From Candidatus Nitrosopumilus sp. (lineage in GTDB: Archaea; Thermoproteota; Nitrososphaeria; Nitrososphaerales; Nitrosopumilaceae): a DNA stretch of 40,734 nt. The DNA is taken from NCBI GenBank assembly GCA_029864805.1, contig JAOTSS010000014.1:1-40734 (forward strand), in the 5' to 3' direction. Both the position numbers and the translations under genes were made by a program. Positions 11,305-19,956 of this stretch are shown piece by piece (the first letter of the stretch is position 1; the number at the start of each line of letters is the position of its first letter). Under the pieces are notes generated by a model. It saw only the letters and a list, made by a program, of their open reading frames with translations. It did not search any database and was not told where the DNA came from.

Positions 11305-12192
11305 ATGGAATGTATCGTTAATCGTCAAACTATCAGTTTTACATTTGTTATAACACTCCTATTTTTATTATCTATTGTAGGATATTCAAATAATTATATT
11401 ACATATGCTGAGTCTTCAGGAACTATGATAATTTACTCTTCTGGAGATTCATTTGTGGATGAAGATCTACCTAGTAACAATTTCTCGGATGATACATATC
11501 TTGCAAGTGGATGGTCACGCAGCTTTCCAGACAACGAAGATGTAAGACAGGTTTTAACATATCTAAAATTTCCAATAAATGAAATCCCTCAAGCTAGCTT
11601 TGGCACGTCCGTTACTATTGAATATGTTGAGTTACAAATTCAAAGTCAACAACCATGGTATGAACAAGCTGATACATTTTTGATTACAGTCTATCCTTGT
11701 TATGATAATTCTTGGATAGATGATGAAATAACTTGGAATGATAGACCTTGTAAGGAAAATCAACATAAAGGTACAGGATCTTCCATATTTATTCATAAAG
11801 AAAACAAATCTACTATTTATTCATGGGATGTTACCGAGCTAATCAAAATTGCTAGAAACCAAAACTTTTCTGAAATTACTTTTATTGTATCTGCCTTATC
11901 CTATAATAGCAATATAGTTGATATTCCAAATTACATAGATAAAACTAAAATTAATCCTGGTCTAGTTTGGATGTGGCCATCCGAAAAGAAAGAGGTTGTT
12001 GTTGATAAGATACCTAGATTGAATATACAATATGTTGTCAAAGAACAAAATTTGGATTTCGATGAATGGATAACTATATCTTTGGTTGTAATTGCAATAC
12101 CATCTTCAATTATTCTTCCAATACAATATGTTCGAAAACGATTTCCATTCAGGAGATTCATAAAGAGAAGGCCTCAAATTAGTAAGGACTAG
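11305..12192 (+). CDS. Membrane-anchored surface protein with a DNRLRE-like domain
   Basis: A 295-residue protein with a signal peptide (about 8-36), one large extracellular domain and a C-terminal membrane segment (about 254-274), then a basic cytoplasmic tail (VRKRFPFRRFIKRR). This is the topology of a C-terminally anchored surface protein. The domain shows the DNRLRE/CBM-like pattern: a SGDSFVDEDLPSNNFSDDTYL opening, a LTYLKFPINEIP strand, then ITVYPCYDNSWIDDEITWNDRPC (spelled here in part). Related domains occur in archaeal and bacterial cell-surface glycan-interacting proteins. ATG at 11305 is preferred to an in-frame TTG at 11290 because it leaves a normal signal peptide. Its stop overlaps the convergent gene by 4 bp. 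Confidence 0.7.
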   Translation: MECIVNRQTISFTFVITLLFLLSIVGYSNNYITYAESSGTMIIYSSGDSFVDEDLPSNNFSDDTYLASGWSRSFPDNEDVRQVLTYLKFPINEIPQASFGTSVTIEYVELQIQSQQPWYEQADTFLITVYPCYDNSWIDDEITWNDRPCKENQHKGTGSSIFIHKENKSTIYSWDVTELIKIARNQNFSEITFIVSALSYNSNIVDIPNYIDKTKINPGLVWMWPSEKKEVVVDKIPRLNIQYVVKEQNLDFDEWITISLVVIAIPSSIILPIQYVRKRFPFRRFIKRRPQISKD

Positions 12193-13055
12193 TTTTCATT
12201 CTTTTTTGATTTAGACTTATTTTTCACATCTATTTCTTTATCTGTCGTAGTTTCAATTTCGTCTTGAAGTTCTGTAAAATCAATTTGAATAGGTATAATT
12301 CCATCTTTTTTTAGATCAGAAAGGATGGGTTTATCATTTAATATTATATCTATATGTTCACAGCTAAAGGATCTGCATATGTTGCATTTGGGAAAATTGC
12401 TCATGAAAGTAATGTCTATCACATCCTTGCCTGTAATGTCTTCTGCTTGATAGGTGAATGTAGAACTAAGAAATTGTTTAACCAGTGAAGAAACAATTAA
12501 TGATTTTATTTTTTCAGGATCACTTTTGGTGAATTCAAACGTTTTCAAATCTAGCTTTGTTAGAATAAATTCGTCTAATTTTTCTGCTAATTCCTTTGGA
12601 AGTTGAATTGTAAACTTGGATTCATCTTCGTTTTGGCTAATTGAATAACTGGTTTTAAAATGATTTTTAGGAGACAGGAGTGATTCGATTGATTCTTTTG
12701 ACAATGTGTTTCCTACAATTGAGGAAATGACATCGTTATCTGGAATTATCTTTACCTGCTCCATCAAGAATTTAAGTAATTCATATTCTTCGGGTAAATA
12801 TTCCTGTTCTCCAAGTACAAAAACTATTTCATCGTTATTCTCATCTAGCGGACAGCTAGTCACATCTACTCCAGAGATATCAAGGAATCTCCCTTCAATA
12901 TCATTTGACTCATCATTTTTCAAAGTGTATGAAAAGATTTGATTTTTGTTATGAGCAAAAACTATGTTATATCCTTTTTTTACAGCAAATCCTAACGAAA
13001 TTTCATGTATTGTTTGAAAGAATGATTGTAATGAGTCTAGAATTTTTTTTTTCAT
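12189..13055 (-). CDS. Unknown protein, second gene of a two-gene operon
   Basis: A 288-residue soluble protein, not recognised. The N-terminal half (1-150) looks alpha/beta. Residues about 145-200 are helical and lysine-rich. A short cysteine cluster, CNICRSFSCEH (about 225-235), could bind a metal. The last 30 residues are highly charged and probably disordered (ending KNKSKSKKNEN). No signal peptide or membrane segment is seen. Its ATG overlaps the stop of the upstream gene (ATGA), so the two are translationally coupled and probably act together. They point against the surrounding secreted-protein genes, so they form a separate unit inside the element. Confidence 0.6.
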   Translation of the reverse strand: MKKKILDSLQSFFQTIHEISLGFAVKKGYNIVFAHNKNQIFSYTLKNDESNDIEGRFLDISGVDVTSCPLDENNDEIVFVLGEQEYLPEEYELLKFLMEQVKIIPDNDVISSIVGNTLSKESIESLLSPKNHFKTSYSISQNEDESKFTIQLPKELAEKLDEFILTKLDLKTFEFTKSDPEKIKSLIVSSLVKQFLSSTFTYQAEDITGKDVIDITFMSNFPKCNICRSFSCEHIDIILNDKPILSDLKKDGIIPIQIDFTELQDEIETTTDKEIDVKNKSKSKKNEN

Positions 13056-14095
13056 TTTAGATCAAACTTCACATATCCACCAATGTATGCTTCCCATTCA
13101 TCTCTGAGATAACTTCTGATATAGTCATATAGGTTTCTTAATGGAAGAACTCTTTGTTTTCCTTTAGTAATATCATTTAGAAAGGTTATAAAAAAAATAA
13201 CACATACTCCAGAGGAATTATGTCTTCTAGCAAGCATCTTTGTAATAATGCATTGTTTTTTTTCATTATGACACAGGTGAACACATTCTTTGATACTTTG
13301 TTGCATTTTGGGATTGTGTTTTAAGACATACGGGATAAGCTTGTCCATGTATCTACTAATATTTGCTAGTTTTTCTTTTTTGTCATATTTTTTGTAATAG
13401 CTCATAATATACAAAATAGTCTGGTCTGGATATGCCCTCAATGTTCCAACCAGTGGAATGTTGTAAAGACAAACGTATGATTCAAGCATTTTTTTGTCTA
13501 GTCGTGGTTTTCTTTCAGCGATGTATTCTTTGATCTTTAATTCATTTAATCTAGAAGCAAGTCTGTTTGTAATCTCTACCCTTTTGTTAAAGTTATGTGG
13601 ATCTGCAATTGCACTAGATCTAGTAGAAGAAAGATCATCTAGAAAAATCTGATTTGTATTGATCATAGACTTTATTGATTCATCAAGATATGGAACATTC
13701 TTTATGTAAGATTGGTTTTTGATTATGATGTGATATTTTTCTCCTTTAGGAGGAGTATTGTGAATAGGAATCTTGTCTTCAATATTACAAAAGACTTCAT
13801 TTACAAAACCCGGCAGAAGCTTATGATCTATACGTTCTTTAAATAAAAGAAAGTCAGGTCTGGTTAGAGAATATAATCTAGATTTTTGATTCTGGTAACA
13901 TTTTCCACAAAAAGCCTCTTGAAGTGCCATGGTTTGTCTTAGTTTGACTAGAAATTTATGTACATCAAATGTGTGTTGATTTGGGTCTTGGGTTTGATCA
14001 CGGATCGATGAAACCGCAGGCATTAACCCAAAATAAGAGTCTATCATTCCCAGTTCATCTAATGGTTCAACATGTGCATCATACGACAAATTCAT
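13052..14095 (-). CDS. Unknown protein, first gene of a two-gene operon
   Basis: A 347-residue soluble protein, mostly helical, not recognised. It has two cysteine groups that could coordinate metal: FCGKCYQ near residue 62-68 and a C-x3-C-x6-C run (ECVHLCHNEKKQC) near 270-282. The second is followed by an Arg/His-rich stretch. The stop codon overlaps the start of the next gene by 4 bp. ATG at 14095 was chosen; a TTG at 14113 in the same frame is possible. The upstream region towards 14263 holds the palindrome of the divergent secreted-protein gene about 115 bp away. A role in replication or maintenance of the element is conceivable but has no direct support. Confidence 0.6.
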   Translation of the reverse strand: MNLSYDAHVEPLDELGMIDSYFGLMPAVSSIRDQTQDPNQHTFDVHKFLVKLRQTMALQEAFCGKCYQNQKSRLYSLTRPDFLLFKERIDHKLLPGFVNEVFCNIEDKIPIHNTPPKGEKYHIIIKNQSYIKNVPYLDESIKSMINTNQIFLDDLSSTRSSAIADPHNFNKRVEITNRLASRLNELKIKEYIAERKPRLDKKMLESYVCLYNIPLVGTLRAYPDQTILYIMSYYKKYDKKEKLANISRYMDKLIPYVLKHNPKMQQSIKECVHLCHNEKKQCIITKMLARRHNSSGVCVIFFITFLNDITKGKQRVLPLRNLYDYIRSYLRDEWEAYIGGYVKFDLK

Positions 14096-14198
14096 AGTTT
14101 TAATCTCAAACAATTTTGGAGTTGATTAACTCATAACTGTTTTTAATTTATTTATCTAGTTTAAAAATTAAAATATTTTTTTAATTTTCATAAGTAAT

Positions 14199-14225
14199 TA
14201 ATAAAGAAATGGTCGATTATTCTAC
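14199..14225 (+). promoter_or_regulatory. Promoter with palindromic operator (copy 1)
   Basis: A TATA-like TAATAAAG begins at 14199 and the 14-bp imperfect palindrome GTCGATTATTCTAC occupies 14212-14225. The start codon of the following gene is 38 bp from the palindrome's last base. The block from TATA box to palindrome closely matches copy 3 (17924-17950). An operator between the TATA box and the expected transcription start would let a bound protein block RNA polymerase. Confidence 0.6.
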
Positions 14226-14262
14226 TGTTTGAAGATAATCATGGTAAACAAGATAGTTTGTA

Positions 14263-16281
14263 ATGACTATGAAAAACTATGCAAAAAAACATCTAACAAC
14301 TTCACTAACGCAAAACAAGACGATATTTCTTGCAATTATTGTAATGACTATTCTTGTCTCGTCACATCTATTGGCACCATATGCTGATGCTCAAACAGTT
14401 GTCATAAATCCTGCAGGAACTACCAGTCCAGGAAAAAATCATGTAAATGATAAAGACTCGTCTTCTAATGACAAACCTTTAAAGATTGAACCTGGTTTGT
14501 TTTTTTCTAATAATCAGATTGGGTGGTCTACAGTATCTTCAGATACAAAAGGAAGCACTACCATTACAAAAGTAGATGGTGGTGTAACGGTTCAGAAAGG
14601 ATCTGATCGTAAATTCATTGCCTTTGGTGGAACTGTACGACATATGTTTTTTGGAAGCGACAACTATTTGCTCCTACTTGGCTCAAATACTGCATTTAAT
14701 CAACATACAGTTTCACTTGTAGATCTGTCAGGACCTATCTCCACAAAGAGAATTCTCAGTACAGATACAATTGGTTCCAATATTTCTCCCCCACACATAC
14801 AATACAGTCTAGGAACAGGATCAGCTTTTCTAATATATGCTCCTACAGGAATACCTGGAAGGGAGTTAACGGGGCTTGGAATATACAATAGTGAGAACGG
14901 TGAGTTTGTTTGTGGTGGAATTCCTGCATTTAAGCCAACAGGAAATATACTTCCACCTCAGTTTAACAGTACCAAGATTGAAAACGGAAAAATAGACATA
15001 AGTAAATTCAACACGGACAGTCCAGGAGAGATACGCGGTGAAGCAACATCAAACCAAGTAAAAATTCATTACTCCTCCAACAACAAGTCAAAGATAAAGT
15101 CTTGTGATATACTCACAAAAAATGAGGAAAATAATGCAAAAATTCCAAAGACTGGGGGAAATTCCTCAGTAGTGCCTACTATAATTCCTCAGACCCCATC
15201 AAATCCAGTTCTCAGTAACGATCCTCACAGAGTTACTGTAAAGATAACCCGAGTTATCGAAATAGATGATCCAGATGGTTGGGGTAAAGGTGATGGAGAC
15301 TATTATTCCAGAATTATAATAGATGGGAAGAAAAAAGTATCAAAACAGATTACAGGAGAAGATTTCAGGCCAAACTGGACATTCACACAAAATATTCCCG
15401 CAAGTAAAAAAACCGTATCTATCAGCATGGAATTATGGGATTCAGATTGGTTTTCAGATGACCATATGGATATAAGTCCAAGGAAAACCACAACAAATCT
15501 TCATCTGAATTATGATCTTGTTACAAAGAAATGGGCAGGTGCTGTATCATTCCCACAGAATTCAGCTCAAGGAGATGGAAAAAACAAATCAAAGATCTTC
15601 TTTGAGATAACATCAACGTCACCTGATTCTGATAGAGATGGCATACCAGACAATAACGACAAATGTGGTCTTCAAAAAGGACCAAAAAGTAATAATGGTT
15701 GTCCAATTTCTTTGCCACCACCAAAAATTCCTACATCTGTAACAGTAGATTCAGATCCTGGTAGAAAAGACGGCGGACTAGATCCAATAGTATTTGGTAA
15801 ATGGTCATACATAGAACCAGGCAATGATAGTGAATGCTCAAATTCTCCAAATCCGTTTGACTACGACAATGATGGATTCAAGGAACACATGTGCTACTGG
15901 TATAGTCCAGAGACCAAGATTTTGTTTGTAGACTTTGATGGCAACAGGCAACTTGACAACGGGTATGAACTGTTGAATGTTGACAGATATGGAAATGCGT
16001 TGGAGTTGTTGAATCTATTCCCAGAGCTGTGTGTTTATTCAGATTGTTACACATGGAAGGATCAGAACAGCAACATCAGAGTGGATGAAGGAGAGATTAA
16101 GCAAATCAAGCAATCATTCAATCTTTCAGGAGTGACTGCATATCCTAAAGGAAAACTAAGTCATGATGTATATCTGCCAGACGGACGTGAAAGAGAATAC
16201 TTTGTCTATGGTGAAGCCGAAGACGAAGATCTAGGTATCATGTATGCAACAAAACCCACATACTGGATGAAAGGGATCTAA
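14263..16281 (+). CDS. Secreted multidomain protein with C2-like and calcium-binding segments
   Basis: A 672-residue exported protein with a signal peptide (about 20-44, ending APYADAQ). Residues 45-300 are beta-rich and unrecognised. Residues about 320-447 resemble a C2-like beta sandwich (VTVKITRVIEIDDPDGWG...MELWDSDWFSDD), with acidic loops that could hold calcium. A thrombospondin type 3-like repeat (DSDRDGIPDNNDKC...NNGCP) follows at about 452-477, then EF-hand-like loops near 555-570 (DFDGNRQLDNGYELL) and 600-612. The acidic loops and tail also recur in the protein at 22480-24579, so the two may be partners or duplicates. Expression is probably controlled through the palindrome just upstream. 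A T-rich run follows the stop. The function is unknown, but calcium-dependent surface assembly is plausible. Confidence 0.72.
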   Translation: MTMKNYAKKHLTTSLTQNKTIFLAIIVMTILVSSHLLAPYADAQTVVINPAGTTSPGKNHVNDKDSSSNDKPLKIEPGLFFSNNQIGWSTVSSDTKGSTTITKVDGGVTVQKGSDRKFIAFGGTVRHMFFGSDNYLLLLGSNTAFNQHTVSLVDLSGPISTKRILSTDTIGSNISPPHIQYSLGTGSAFLIYAPTGIPGRELTGLGIYNSENGEFVCGGIPAFKPTGNILPPQFNSTKIENGKIDISKFNTDSPGEIRGEATSNQVKIHYSSNNKSKIKSCDILTKNEENNAKIPKTGGNSSVVPTIIPQTPSNPVLSNDPHRVTVKITRVIEIDDPDGWGKGDGDYYSRIIIDGKKKVSKQITGEDFRPNWTFTQNIPASKKTVSISMELWDSDWFSDDHMDISPRKTTTNLHLNYDLVTKKWAGAVSFPQNSAQGDGKNKSKIFFEITSTSPDSDRDGIPDNNDKCGLQKGPKSNNGCPISLPPPKIPTSVTVDSDPGRKDGGLDPIVFGKWSYIEPGNDSECSNSPNPFDYDNDGFKEHMCYWYSPETKILFVDFDGNRQLDNGYELLNVDRYGNALELLNLFPELCVYSDCYTWKDQNSNIRVDEGEIKQIKQSFNLSGVTAYPKGKLSHDVYLPDGREREYFVYGEAEDEDLGIMYATKPTYWMKGI

Positions 16282-16292
16282 ATCCCAAATCC

Positions 16293-16305
16293 TTTTTCTT
16301 TTTTT
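16293..16305 (+). terminator. T-rich terminator
   Basis: TTTTTCTTTTTTT starts 11 bp after the stop of the secreted protein, with no hairpin. Archaeal RNA polymerase terminates at such oligo-T runs on the non-template strand. Confidence 0.5.
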
Positions 16306-16412
16306 AATTAATTAAAAATTCAACATGCCAACCAGAAAATATTTATTGTCAACACCTTAACCCTGTAAATTCTGAAATAAAACCAACAATTTACAAACCA
16401 TGTAATCTTTTG

Positions 16413-16446
16413 TCATCCTATAATAACATGTGGTAGAATTTTCTAC
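16413..16446 (+). promoter_or_regulatory. Promoter with palindromic operator (copy 2)
   Basis: TATAATAA at 16419-16426 is followed 14 bp from its first base by the palindrome GTAGAATTTTCTAC (16433-16446). The block from CATC to TTCTAC matches copy 4 (24734-24767) at nearly every position. A further 20-bp box about 50 bp upstream (16364-16383) is 19/20 identical to 24667-24686. Thirty-seven bases after the palindrome comes the ATG of a 34-codon ORF, not the glycosyltransferase start. Confidence 0.62.
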
Positions 16447-16482
16447 TTTTTCCCGATTAGAGAATCTTGAGAAATTCATTTA

Positions 16483-16587
16483 ATGACAAGACATTGCCAA
16501 AAAACAAAAAATTACAATCTCACAAATACAAGAAATACAATACATGATATCAATTTCCTGAATGTCTCTTTTGCATTCTCCAAATGA
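16483..16587 (+). CDS. Possible 34-residue leader ORF coupled to the glycosyltransferase
   Basis: ATG at 16483 opens a 34-codon frame (MTRHCQKTKNYNLTN...) whose TGA overlaps the glycosyltransferase ATG as ATGA. The supporting evidence is position: the ATG lies 37 bp after the palindrome, the same distance at which the start codons of the three other palindrome-controlled genes lie (36-38 bp). The peptide is polar, with no signal peptide or membrane segment and no recognisable domain. It may be a translated leader that couples or tunes synthesis of the membrane enzyme. It could also be a chance ORF. Confidence 0.4.
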   Translation: MTRHCQKTKNYNLTNTRNTIHDINFLNVSFAFSK

Positions 16588-17849
16588 TTCCATTTGATGG
16601 GATCTACTCTTGGCACTCAGATATTTCTGCATGGCAGTTGCTATTGATATTATTTTTTCCAATAACATTTGATTACATCAGAACATTTGGAAAAATAGCA
16701 TTCCTAGAATTAAACAAGAGAAAAAATAGAGATGGGGTGATTGAATCATACTTTAAGGTTCATGACAAAAAAATATCCATTCTAATTCCTGCACATAACG
16801 AAGAATCATGCATTCATGAATCCATTGAGGCATCACTTGCGACATTTTATCCAAACAAGGAAATCATAGTAATTGATGATGGTTCTACTGACAACACGTA
16901 CAACATAGCAAAAAAGTATGCAGACAAGAATCTCATAAAACTGGTTCACATCAAAAAAGGTGGTTCCAAGGCAGCAGCACTAAACTTTGGATACACATAC
17001 TCTACGGGGGATATAGTAATCACCATGGATGCAGATACAAAGCTGGAATGTCACTCTCTTGAAAAAATCATAAGAAAATTTGATGACCAGAGAATAGTTG
17101 CAGTTTCAGGCAACATCATACCACTTGGCGATGATCATGTCACCAATCTTTTAACTAAAATCCAGAGTAACGAGTATGCCATATCCTTTGAGATCGGCAA
17201 GAGAATCTCTTCATGTTTTAACATCCTGCTTGTAATATCAGGTGCATTTGGGGTGTTTAGGCGCAATGCTCTGAACTGGGACGGACTTTTTTGCACAAAT
17301 ACAATGACGGAAGATTTTGATAAATCAATAAAGATACAAAAAATGGGACAGATTATTTCATTTGCAGAAAAGTCATTTGCTCATTCATTTTGCCCAAACA
17401 ACTGGAGGCTATGGATTACCCAGAGAACCAGATGGGCCCATGGACATCTACAGACCCTACTAAAAAATAAGGATGTCTTGTTTTCCTCACGATACAGGTT
17501 AGGTTTCAGGTTGGCAGTACTTGACACATGGTTTACAGATGTAGTTTTGACTATACTCTATTTTGTGGGATTGACTGTGTTGGCATTGTTGGTAGGTGCT
17601 GAAATATTACAAAATGGAATCACAGAAATAGTATCAGATCTTGCTCATGTGATAATCCTGATGTTTTTTATTTATTTTATATCAGAGATTACAATATTCT
17701 TTTATTCAAGAAACTTGTCAGAACGCCCTCAACCCAAAAAAATGGTTTATCTGATTCCAGTTATGATGTTTTTTTACAGGCCGTTGCTAAAAATAATCGT
17801 GTTTAGAGGATACATAAAGGCAATATTTCGTATAGGGGTTAAATGGTAG
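16584..17849 (+). CDS. Processive family 2 glycosyltransferase, membrane-bound
   Basis: A 421-residue polysaccharide synthase-type enzyme of the cellulose/chitin/hyaluronan/PgaC group. An N-terminal membrane segment (about 16-34) precedes the GT-A domain, which shows ILIPAHNEE (about 65-73), the nucleotide-sugar site IDDGS with Asp98-Asp99, MDADT with the metal-binding DxD at 149-151, TED with catalytic Asp244, and QRTRW (280-284), the QxxRW motif that holds the growing chain. Three or so further membrane helices (about 310-405) would form the export channel. It probably makes and extrudes a beta-linked glycan across the cell membrane; the sugar cannot be told from sequence. It follows a palindromic promoter and a short leader ORF. 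Confidence 0.88.
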   Translation: MIPFDGIYSWHSDISAWQLLLILFFPITFDYIRTFGKIAFLELNKRKNRDGVIESYFKVHDKKISILIPAHNEESCIHESIEASLATFYPNKEIIVIDDGSTDNTYNIAKKYADKNLIKLVHIKKGGSKAAALNFGYTYSTGDIVITMDADTKLECHSLEKIIRKFDDQRIVAVSGNIIPLGDDHVTNLLTKIQSNEYAISFEIGKRISSCFNILLVISGAFGVFRRNALNWDGLFCTNTMTEDFDKSIKIQKMGQIISFAEKSFAHSFCPNNWRLWITQRTRWAHGHLQTLLKNKDVLFSSRYRLGFRLAVLDTWFTDVVLTILYFVGLTVLALLVGAEILQNGITEIVSDLAHVIILMFFIYFISEITIFFYSRNLSERPQPKKMVYLIPVMMFFYRPLLKIIVFRGYIKAIFRIGVKW

Positions 17850-17923
17850 TGTGATATTTGCTCACGTTACTATTGTTGTAGAGAATTAAATATTTAAAAA
17901 ATTAAAGCATTTTCTTAACTAAC

Positions 17924-17950
17924 TAATAAAGAGATAGTAGAATATTCTAC
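17924..17950 (+). promoter_or_regulatory. Promoter with perfect palindromic operator (copy 3)
   Basis: TAATAAAG begins at 17924 and the perfect 14-bp palindrome GTAGAATATTCTAC occupies 17937-17950. Spacing from TATA-like box to palindrome is 13 bp, as in copy 1. The next start codon (TTG at 17988) is 38 bp downstream, also as in copy 1, which independently supports that TTG. As the only perfect copy, it may be the strongest site. Confidence 0.65.
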
Positions 17951-17987
17951 CATTAAAGCATCAGCAATCAAGATCAATAAGTTCTAG

Positions 17988-19022
17988 TTGACAAAAAATT
18001 CAGAAAAAATAACAGATCTTCAAAACAACATTGCGCATCTTAAAGATGAAATGTTGAATTCAGATAAAGTCATTCATAAAATAGTTTTTTCATCAACTAA
18101 GGATATACTAAAAAGCTGGGCTAGATGGTTAGATGAGCTACATGAACTTGGCGTAAATGTTGTCAAATCCAAATCTGGAATTTGCAAACACATCAAAGAT
18201 GAGATTCGTCAGATGGACTTGCCGGAGAAAAAGAAAACCAACCTGATTTTTTATGTACATCATGTTTTGTCACACCAGTACAAAGATCCCAACAAGCAGA
18301 CGATACAAAATAATGATGAAATTAATTATGACTATGCAGGTCTTTCAATAGAGGGTACAAAATCACCCAAAAATATGTCCGCATCAAATGCCAAAGAATA
18401 TCAATCATCATTTATCGTATACTCTTTTAATTGTCTTGACCAATACCATCTAGAGTTTTCAAAAATTATTGAGAAAATGCTTAGACACTTGGAGGATCCA
18501 AAAATTCTGCAAGATTTTGAAAATGATTTAAAATGGAATGAAATTTCCAATATGTGCAAGTCATTGGCAGAATTGCAGGGACCATATGGAGTACTAGCTC
18601 AAATGTCTGATGAAGTTAATCTAAAGCAATCAGTGACAATATTCCAAAAGGCCATGGCTAAACTTTTGAGTGCTGACAAGTCATACCGCTTTATGGCACA
18701 TGCATTTGGCATCAGCACAAAACAGTACAAGCGATTACGTGATAGGCTGGAAGATTGGCCAAAAAGACACGCGCAAGAGGTCATTCAAAGAGTAACAGGT
18801 TCTGAATGCTGTCCAAACTGTAATTTCAATTTGATCAAAAATGAATTAGAAAATAGAAAAGAGTCTAACAGAGACAAAACAAAGGTTCCAAGAGAGTACA
18901 AAGGAATGACTCCTGTGGAGGCTGTCTACAAAAAATGGAGTAAAAAGATAGATCCTAAAAAATTGATTGGAAGTCCAGTTAAGACAAAATCAATAAAACC
19001 AAAAGAGGACGTATTGTGTTAA
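17988..19022 (+). CDS. Unknown soluble protein, candidate regulator, TTG start
   Basis: A 344-residue basic, helical protein, not recognised. Residues 1-30 have coiled-coil character. Residues about 30-100 contain a conserved-looking block (ARWLDELHELGVNVV...KSGICKHIKDEI). Residues about 225-262 (FMAHAFGISTKQYKRLRDRLEDW) read like a helix-turn-helix. A CCPNCNF cluster at about 271-277 may bind zinc. The basic tail is rich in lysine. The DNA-binding-like segments and the perfect palindrome in its promoter make it a candidate for the protein that binds the element's operators and controls itself, but this is inference. TTG was chosen because it sits at the same distance from the palindrome as the starts of the other regulated genes. 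Confidence 0.6.
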   Translation: MTKNSEKITDLQNNIAHLKDEMLNSDKVIHKIVFSSTKDILKSWARWLDELHELGVNVVKSKSGICKHIKDEIRQMDLPEKKKTNLIFYVHHVLSHQYKDPNKQTIQNNDEINYDYAGLSIEGTKSPKNMSASNAKEYQSSFIVYSFNCLDQYHLEFSKIIEKMLRHLEDPKILQDFENDLKWNEISNMCKSLAELQGPYGVLAQMSDEVNLKQSVTIFQKAMAKLLSADKSYRFMAHAFGISTKQYKRLRDRLEDWPKRHAQEVIQRVTGSECCPNCNFNLIKNELENRKESNRDKTKVPREYKGMTPVEAVYKKWSKKIDPKKLIGSPVKTKSIKPKEDVLC

Positions 19023-19130
19023 TCTCAATATAAATAAAATTATACACCACGTCTCTTAACAACCAAATATCCTTACTAAACTAAAGTATTCACAAAAGAT
19101 TCTCTTAAGCCAGTTTGACGTATTTGATTC

Positions 19131-19445
19131 ATGATTTTTAATAATCTTAATGATGATAATGACAAAAAGAAAGATAGAAATTCTGCAGGAATAAAAAAGA
19201 CAGAAATTGCAATTATAATCACCACTGCAACTATGATTCTGTTACTTGCAAGCCAGTTTGCAATCAATTGGCAGATTCTGTCCCAATTTGATCCAGGCAA
19301 ACCAGAACACAAAGACTTTGTTGTTCAGATAATCAAAGACAATAACGACATGTACAAGCAGCTAGTTGCAGCATCTTTAATATTTTTGGGCATTGGAATA
19401 TCAGTTGCATCAAACCATATCACAAATAACAAAAAATCAAATTAA
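19131..19445 (+). CDS. Small membrane protein
   Basis: A 104-residue protein with a charged N-terminus (about 1-24) and two membrane segments (about 26-46 and 80-95) joined by a polar loop of about 35 residues. No family recognised. It lies between the candidate regulator and a small beta protein in a run of plus-strand genes. A TCTCTTA element lies 30 bp before its ATG, as for the next three genes. A T-rich run follows the stop. Function unknown. Confidence 0.55.
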   Translation: MIFNNLNDDNDKKKDRNSAGIKKTEIAIIITTATMILLLASQFAINWQILSQFDPGKPEHKDFVVQIIKDNNDMYKQLVAASLIFLGIGISVASNHITNNKKSN

Positions 19446-19511
19446 AAACTGGTGCATATATTTTATTTTTTTAATTTTGTTCTCTAATGTTACATACAAG
19501 TATAATTAGAC

Positions 19512-19859
19512 ATGATAAAAAAATACACAGTAAATTGGCAATCCCACAAAATCAAGGGAAATGTCATAAAATCAGGAGAAACATTGGTGATTAGGACAAA
19601 GTATCCGACATCAATGTTTGCATCAGTGATTCTCAAGGACTATAAAAAAAGTGGTCCTCGCACATGGAAAGGCACACCAGTAATGATTGCACAAGAAAAT
19701 TCAAAGGCAATTGATGGAGTATTGGAGATGAAACTCCAGTTCAAAAAGAACTACAAGATACAGGGTATTCCTGTAGGAAAATACATGTTAAGAACATGGA
19801 TTGTAGACCCAAAAAACTTTTCATCTAACATGTATTATGACAAGTTTGAGATCATCTGA
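19512..19859 (+). CDS. Small beta-rich protein of unknown function
   Basis: A 115-residue protein without signal peptide or membrane segment. Alternating hydrophobic strands, GETLVIRTKYP, a central SVILKDYKK, and a final YMLRTWIVDPKNF, suggest a single Ig-like or other beta-sandwich domain. No cysteines and no catalytic pattern are seen. It precedes the metallophosphoesterase by about 100 bp and shares the TCTCT leader element (31 bp before ATG), so the two may be expressed together. Function unknown. Confidence 0.55.
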   Translation: MIKKYTVNWQSHKIKGNVIKSGETLVIRTKYPTSMFASVILKDYKKSGPRTWKGTPVMIAQENSKAIDGVLEMKLQFKKNYKIQGIPVGKYMLRTWIVDPKNFSSNMYYDKFEII

Positions 19860-19861
19860 TC

Positions 19862-19880
19862 TTTTTTATTTTTTTATTTT
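19862..19880 (+). terminator. T-rich terminator
   Basis: TTTTTTATTTTTTTATTTT starts 2 bp after the stop of the small beta protein, with no hairpin, fitting archaeal oligo-T termination. Confidence 0.5.
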
Positions 19881-19956
19881 ATATTATCGAGACAATTGGC
19901 AAGTGTTTTTCTTGAATAATTTAGTTCTCTTATTCTGATTACACATAAATCATAAC

